DNA from: Candidatus Thorarchaeota archaeon
GTDB taxonomy: Archaea; Asgardarchaeota; Thorarchaeia; Thorarchaeales; Thorarchaeaceae
Assembly (NCBI GenBank): GCA_018238825.1
Contig: JABCSP010000006.1
Span: 1-26,933 of the forward strand
Direction: 5' to 3'
DNA: 26,933 nt
The stretch's first letter is position 1. Every line of letters starts with the position of its first letter. Of this stretch, positions 23,744 through 26,933 are shown one piece after another. Position numbers and translations under genes: made by a program. Below the pieces are notes generated by a model that saw nothing but the letters and a program-made list of their open reading frames with translations, did not search any database and was not told the DNA's origin.

Positions 23744-25033
23744 ATGGTAATCAAGTACTATTTGGAGACCTATGGATGTTCTCTAAACTCAGCTGATTCG
23801 GATATTATTGTAGGCAATCTAACTGAGATAGATGGCAATCGTGTTGAAGACATTGACACTGCAGATTTGATTATACTGAACACTTGTGGTGTGAAAGAAC
23901 CAACGGAGGACCGTATAATTAGTAGACTTGAGAAACTATCAACTGGGCAAACTCCTATGATAATTGCTGGTTGTCTTCCCAAGATTTCACTTGCAAGAGT
24001 GAAAAAAGCATTCCCAGAATACGCAGCAATAATTGGACCACAATCAATCGAGTCATTGAGTGATATAATCCCTAGAATTCTCAATGGTGAAAGAGGCATT
24101 GTCCATCTTGAATCAGATGACGCTTCAAAGTTGAAATGGTTAGAAGGGCCGCCAAATAGCGTAATCTGCACAATTCCAATCTGTGAAGGCTGTCTTGGTA
24201 GTTGTGCTTATTGTGCTGTAAAATTTGCTAGAGGTGGCGTCAAGAGCCATTCTAAACGAGAAGTATTCAGCACAATTGAAAGATGTGTTGAAACAGGGTA
24301 TCGAGAGATTCGCATTACTTCACAAGATCTTGGAACATATGGTGTTGATATCGACAGTAATCTTATCGAATTGATTACCATGATTGACAAAATTCAGGGC
24401 AAGCATAAGTTTCGTTTAGGAATGTTCAATCCGAACCTAGTCCTAGAATCAATCGATGAATTAGTGCAAGTAATGAAATCAGATCACTTCTTCAAATTCT
24501 TTCATATTCCACTACAATCTGGAAGTAATACTATACTGGAAGCAATGGGTCGTCGATACACCACTGAAGAATGGGAACGAATTGTTGATGTTATTAGGCA
24601 GACTTTCAGTAACCCAACAATTGCCACAGATATTATTGTAGGATTTCCAGGTGAAACCAAGCAGGACTTTGAATTAACTATGGATTTGATTTCGAAGGTT
24701 AGACCCGCAGTTGTTAACATCTCAAAATATGGCGATAGACCAGGTACTTTGGCTTCAAAGGCCCAGAATAAAGTTGACACATCAGTCAAGAAAGAATACA
24801 GTCGCCGACTAACAAAGCTTGTCAACGAAGTACTTGAAGAGAACAATAAGTCTTGGTTAGGCTGGAGCGGCCCTGTCATTGTAACTGGGAAAGGTTCTCG
24901 TGGGGGTCTAATGTGCCGTAACTCATCATACAAACCTATCATAATTAATGATGACATTAAGTTTGGTGAAATTGTGACTATTCACATAATTGATGCTGAA
25001 CGAAGCTATTTGCTTGGTGAAATCATTTCTTAG
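23744..25033 (+). CDS. tRNA t6A37 methylthiotransferase (CDKAL1/e-MtaB type)
   Basis: 429 residues. Radical-SAM enzyme that converts t6A to ms2t6A at position 37 of tRNAs. Order of domains: an N-terminal UPF0004 domain with three cluster cysteines C12 (TYGCSLNSADS), C48 (LNTCGVKEPTEDR) and C77 (IAGCLPK); the radical-SAM core with C150, C154 and C157 (CLGSCAYC) and later HIPLQSGSNTILEAMGRRY, ATDIIVGFPGETKQDFE; and a C-terminal TRAM domain (about 365-429). The motif NTCGVKEPTEDR is typical of the archaeal/eukaryotic CDKAL1 group. GGAGG, 8 bases upstream, lies within the preceding gene. Its end overlaps the end of the opposite oxidoreductase gene by 11 bases. Confidence 0.95.
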   Translation: MVIKYYLETYGCSLNSADSDIIVGNLTEIDGNRVEDIDTADLIILNTCGVKEPTEDRIISRLEKLSTGQTPMIIAGCLPKISLARVKKAFPEYAAIIGPQSIESLSDIIPRILNGERGIVHLESDDASKLKWLEGPPNSVICTIPICEGCLGSCAYCAVKFARGGVKSHSKREVFSTIERCVETGYREIRITSQDLGTYGVDIDSNLIELITMIDKIQGKHKFRLGMFNPNLVLESIDELVQVMKSDHFFKFFHIPLQSGSNTILEAMGRRYTTEEWERIVDVIRQTFSNPTIATDIIVGFPGETKQDFELTMDLISKVRPAVVNISKYGDRPGTLASKAQNKVDTSVKKEYSRRLTKLVNEVLEENNKSWLGWSGPVIVTGKGSRGGLMCRNSSYKPIIINDDIKFGEIVTIHIIDAERSYLLGEIIS

Positions 25034-26027
25034 GTTTAATCTCGATATCAACAACTTTTCCTGTACTAGCGCTCTCTCTACAGGCTTCGACAATCTCAAG
25101 AGCACCGAGAGCATCATCTACACTCACTCTTGGAGTTTTTTCAGATTTGATACAAGATATGAAGTCATTGAGAACTTCTCTCACTGGTTCACCATATACT
25201 TTGATAGTAGCACCTCGTTCTGGGAGCTTTATTGAATCAGTTGCAGCCTTGTGTTCTTGATCTAGATGTTGTACCTTGATAATTTGTCCAAATAGATCCA
25301 GCATCAAAGAACCCTTGCTTCCTGAAACGTCCATGTATCTTCGTCTTCCTGCATATTGACGTGAGAGATGGAAGAAGTGTTCTGAACCTGACTCGAAATT
25401 TACCATGACTGTACCACTATTGAAAATTCCTCTCTCTTTACTACTCTGAGCATAGAGCTTTGCCTTTCCTTGACTGATTCTAGCCATGATATCAAAGTCG
25501 TGTACTCCAATATCTTCGAAGACATCTCCTAATGAAGGAATCCTTGAAGATTGTACAAAACCTCGTCTATCATGAATAATTACACGAGGTACACCAATAG
25601 CATCAGTTTCAATGAGTGAGAGTGCTTTTCCTACAATTGGATTGTATATCTCAGAATGAGAAACTAGAGTTACAATGTTCTTCTTCTTGACAATATCTGC
25701 AACCTTCTTACCATCCTCTAATGTACTTGCCAAGGGTTTTTCGATGAGTAATCCTCGAATACAATCATACTTTGATGCAACCTCTTCTGCAATTGAAGCA
25801 TGAGTAAACGTAGGAGTGGAAATTACCAATGCATCTGGACTTGTTTTCTCAACTAACGTGTGAAAGTCATCAAAAGCTGGGACTTTGTATATATCTGCTG
25901 TTTTCTTGGCGATATCAATAGCCGAATCAGCAACACCAACTAAAACTCCCATATCATTCAAAATTCGAGCATGGATACGACCCATGTTACCAGTGCCAAC
26001 AATTCCAATTTTCAAAGATGCACTCAT
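25023..26027 (-). CDS. Gfo/Idh/MocA family NAD(P)-dependent oxidoreductase
   Basis: 334 residues. The Rossmann motif GIVGTGNMGRIHA lies at 8-20. The catalytic EKP is at 96-98 (LLIEKPLAS), and the later DIGVHDFD (172-179) supplies the second active-site Asp/His. This family oxidises or reduces sugars and nucleotide sugars. The overall outline resembles archaeal UDP-GlcNAc 3-dehydrogenase-like members, which would suit surface glycan synthesis, but the substrate cannot be read from the sequence. AGGTG lies 6 bases upstream of the ATG. A TATA box at 26072-26077 fits a short leader. It is convergent with, and overlaps, the methylthiotransferase gene. Confidence 0.93.
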   Translation of the reverse strand: MSASLKIGIVGTGNMGRIHARILNDMGVLVGVADSAIDIAKKTADIYKVPAFDDFHTLVEKTSPDALVISTPTFTHASIAEEVASKYDCIRGLLIEKPLASTLEDGKKVADIVKKKNIVTLVSHSEIYNPIVGKALSLIETDAIGVPRVIIHDRRGFVQSSRIPSLGDVFEDIGVHDFDIMARISQGKAKLYAQSSKERGIFNSGTVMVNFESGSEHFFHLSRQYAGRRRYMDVSGSKGSLMLDLFGQIIKVQHLDQEHKAATDSIKLPERGATIKVYGEPVREVLNDFISCIKSEKTPRVSVDDALGALEIVEACRESASTGKVVDIEIKPKK

Positions 26028-26071
26028 AAACTACACCTGACCAATGCTAACTGTGCGCATTAGTTTCCTCC

Positions 26072-26077
26072 TTTATA
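26072..26077 (-). promoter_or_regulatory. TATA-like box of the oxidoreductase gene
   Basis: On the minus strand TATAAA is found 45-50 bases upstream of the ATG at 26027. The expected transcription start near 26049 gives a leader of about 22 bases that includes the AGGTG ribosome binding site. Confidence 0.5.
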
Positions 26078-26163
26078 CATTGCCATGAGTAATAACTTGT
26101 TTATGACATGCCATAGATATTCTATTATTATTCTGAAAAATGCCGCTTACTCTCATGAGGACC

Positions 26164-26169
26164 TTATAT
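26164..26169 (+). promoter_or_regulatory. TATA-like box before the candidate structured RNA
   Basis: TTATAT in CCTTATATTCCC lies about 25 bases before the first helix of the RNA candidate, so the predicted start is near 26190. Confidence 0.35.
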
Positions 26170-26189
26170 TCCCTATGACATATTGAGTA

Positions 26190-26360
26190 TTAGAACCAAA
26201 GTATCACTCCTTGAGTGTTTCCCACTAATTTGGAATCACTCCTGCTACAGACACACTGTAGCATTCACAGACAAACTTCCTCCCCCGGACCCACCCGTGG
26301 ACCAGCATGCTCCCGCCTCTACCGTGCTGTGGGTGGGTCCATTTAATCGTTTTTTCTTTT
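26190..26360 (+). ncRNA. Candidate structured non-coding RNA of unknown class with terminator
   Basis: A chain of inverted repeats sits in a protein-free gap. CCAAA (26196-26200) and TTTGG (26229-26233) enclose CACTC-CTT-GAGTG (26205-26217). GCTACAG-ACACA-CTGTAGC (26244-26262) is a perfect 7-base hairpin. GGACCCACCC (26287-26296) pairs perfectly with GGGTGGGTCC (26331-26340), with an inner CAGCA/TGCTG (26303-26307/26325-26329). T6-C-T4 follows at 26350-26360. The last part is GC-rich in AT-rich surroundings. No plus-strand gene lies upstream to be terminated, so an independent transcript is likely. I found no hallmark of tRNA, SRP RNA, RNase P RNA or C/D guides. Confidence 0.55.
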
Positions 26361-26727
26361 GAAATTAAATTTGGAACCTCTATCACAATGTCAAAATCTA
26401 GAGTATCTGAATATTTCTCACAATCCTATCAGTTCGATTGACTTGAGTCCAATTAAGAGTCTAAAGTTTCTAACACAAATCTCTCTTCCTGATAATTAGG
26501 TGATTGTAGCGCAAAATCTAGCAAAATTGGTCGTCTTGGCAAAATAGGCCCCTGTGCACAAGTTCATAAGCAGTCATTTTGAGAAGCTATTTGCAGGTAC
26601 ACAAGAAGCGGAGACGCGCTTCCTATCATCGGAATTGTCGAAGGTGTTTTTTAAGGCATCACAAATTTCACAGAAGGACACGCTAGTTTTGAAGACTTGC
26701 ATAATCGCAATAAGCGAGTGAATAACA
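26361..26727. other. Intergenic stretch without a recognised gene
   Basis: AT-rich, no credible ORF. Two details: GAAGCG-GAGACG-CGCTTC forms a 6-base stem near 26607-26624, and T6 followed by AAGG at 26646-26655 could be the TATA-like box of the ssDNA-binding protein gene, about 75 bases before its ATG. Confidence 0.4.
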
Positions 26728-26933
26728 ATGGGTTATGAAGAACGTGAGCCAATTGAGGCTACTGTGGCTGAACTAAAGCCACGAATGAAGAATGTCACCA
26801 TTTCTTTCAAGGTGATTAGTATAGGTGAACAGCGTGAGATTGAATCCCGAAGGGATGGATCCTCACACCGTGTTTGTGATATCACTGTTGGTGATGCTAG
26901 CGGAATAGTTCAAGTCCCCCTCTGGGATGACAC
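26728..26933 (+). CDS. OB-fold single-stranded DNA-binding protein (3' partial)
   Basis: The ATG at 26728 opens a frame that runs off the right edge (68 codons plus two bases). The translation begins MGYEEREPIEATVAELKPRM and continues with KNVTISFKVISIGEQREIES, then HRVCDITVGDASGIVQVPLWD. This is the N-terminal OB fold of archaeal SSB/RPA proteins of the crenarchaeal SSB type (the pattern LKPxMxxVxxxxxVxxxxxxR, then VGDxxGxVxxxLWxD). GCGAGTGAA lies upstream of the start. It differs from the RPA32-like protein at 8282, so the organism has at least two ssDNA-binding proteins in this region. Confidence 0.85.
   Translation, partial: MGYEEREPIEATVAELKPRMKNVTISFKVISIGEQREIESRRDGSSHRVCDITVGDASGIVQVPLWDD

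Noticed and set aside
26031..26060. Nine-codon leader ORF (MRTVSIGQV) on the minus strand, ahead of the oxidoreductase gene, with a perfect GGAGG before it.
   Set aside because: The GGAGG directly abuts the TATA box, so it would lie upstream of the predicted transcription start and probably not be transcribed.
26190..26360. SRP RNA, RNase P RNA or a tRNA as the identity of the structured region.
   Set aside because: The SRP helix-8 GGAAG-type loop, the RNase P conserved blocks and a cloverleaf were not found on either strand, so it is left as unknown class.

Overview
The window looks like a chromosomal segment of an Asgard archaeon, most likely Thorarchaeota-like. The lineage is inferred from gene content only. 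The information-processing genes are archaeal (FEN1, aEF1B, aIF2-beta, aIF1A, NMD3, RIO1, a Dim2/Pno1-type KH protein, Trm112). Alongside them are eukaryote-like features: an RPA32-type OB-fold plus winged-helix protein and a ribophorin-I-like surface protein. Starts are a mix of ATG, GTG and many TTG codons, usually after GGAG or AGGTG Shine-Dalgarno sites. TATA-like boxes lie 25-50 bases upstream of several genes.

Layout. (1) 1-4231: the 3' part of a very large uncharacterised protein with a PD-(D/E)XK-like motif; it runs off the left edge. (2) 4348-4806, minus strand: a 55-residue zinc-finger protein and aEF1B, divergent from FEN1 (4965-5999). (3) 6000-8281: a patchwork between FEN1 and an RPA-like gene. 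It holds a reverse-strand surface protein and a segment with only a doubtful ORF. Relic copies of the FEN1 3' end and the RPA 5' end suggest FEN1 and RPA were once adjacent. (4) 8282-10434: RPA-like, aIF2-beta, a membrane/winged-helix protein, DUF424. (5) 10454-11266, minus strand: a DUF134 regulator and a NifX-like protein, with a candidate operator upstream. (6) 11381-14355: NMD3, aIF1A, RIO1 and KH protein, a ribosome-biogenesis and initiation cluster; the first three begin with TTG. (7) 14373-18565: a dolichol-P/undecaprenol-P GlcNAc-1-P transferase-like enzyme (minus) divergent from a 991-residue DOMON/Ig/ribophorin-I-like protein (plus), suggesting an N-glycosylation locus. (8) 18692-19941: an HD-domain protein, a tRNA-Gln(UUG) with encoded CCA, and Trm112. 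(9) 20090-25033: a tight operon of gcvPA, gcvPB, an LpdD-like protein, a MoaD/ThiS-like ubiquitin-fold protein ending in Gly-Gly, and a CDKAL1-type tRNA methylthiotransferase. (10) 25023-26027, minus strand: a Gfo/Idh/MocA oxidoreductase. (11) 26028-26727: about 700 bases without a protein gene, containing a strong candidate for an unknown structured RNA (about 26190-26360). (12) 26728 to the end: the start of an OB-fold ssDNA-binding protein.

The points most worth following are the DOMON/ribophorin-I fusion beside the lipid-linked GlcNAc transferase, the candidate structured RNA, the duplicated FEN1-RPA junction, the pairing of a sulfur-carrier-like protein with a tRNA methylthiotransferase, and the giant nuclease-like protein. 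No CRISPR array, transposase or rRNA was seen.
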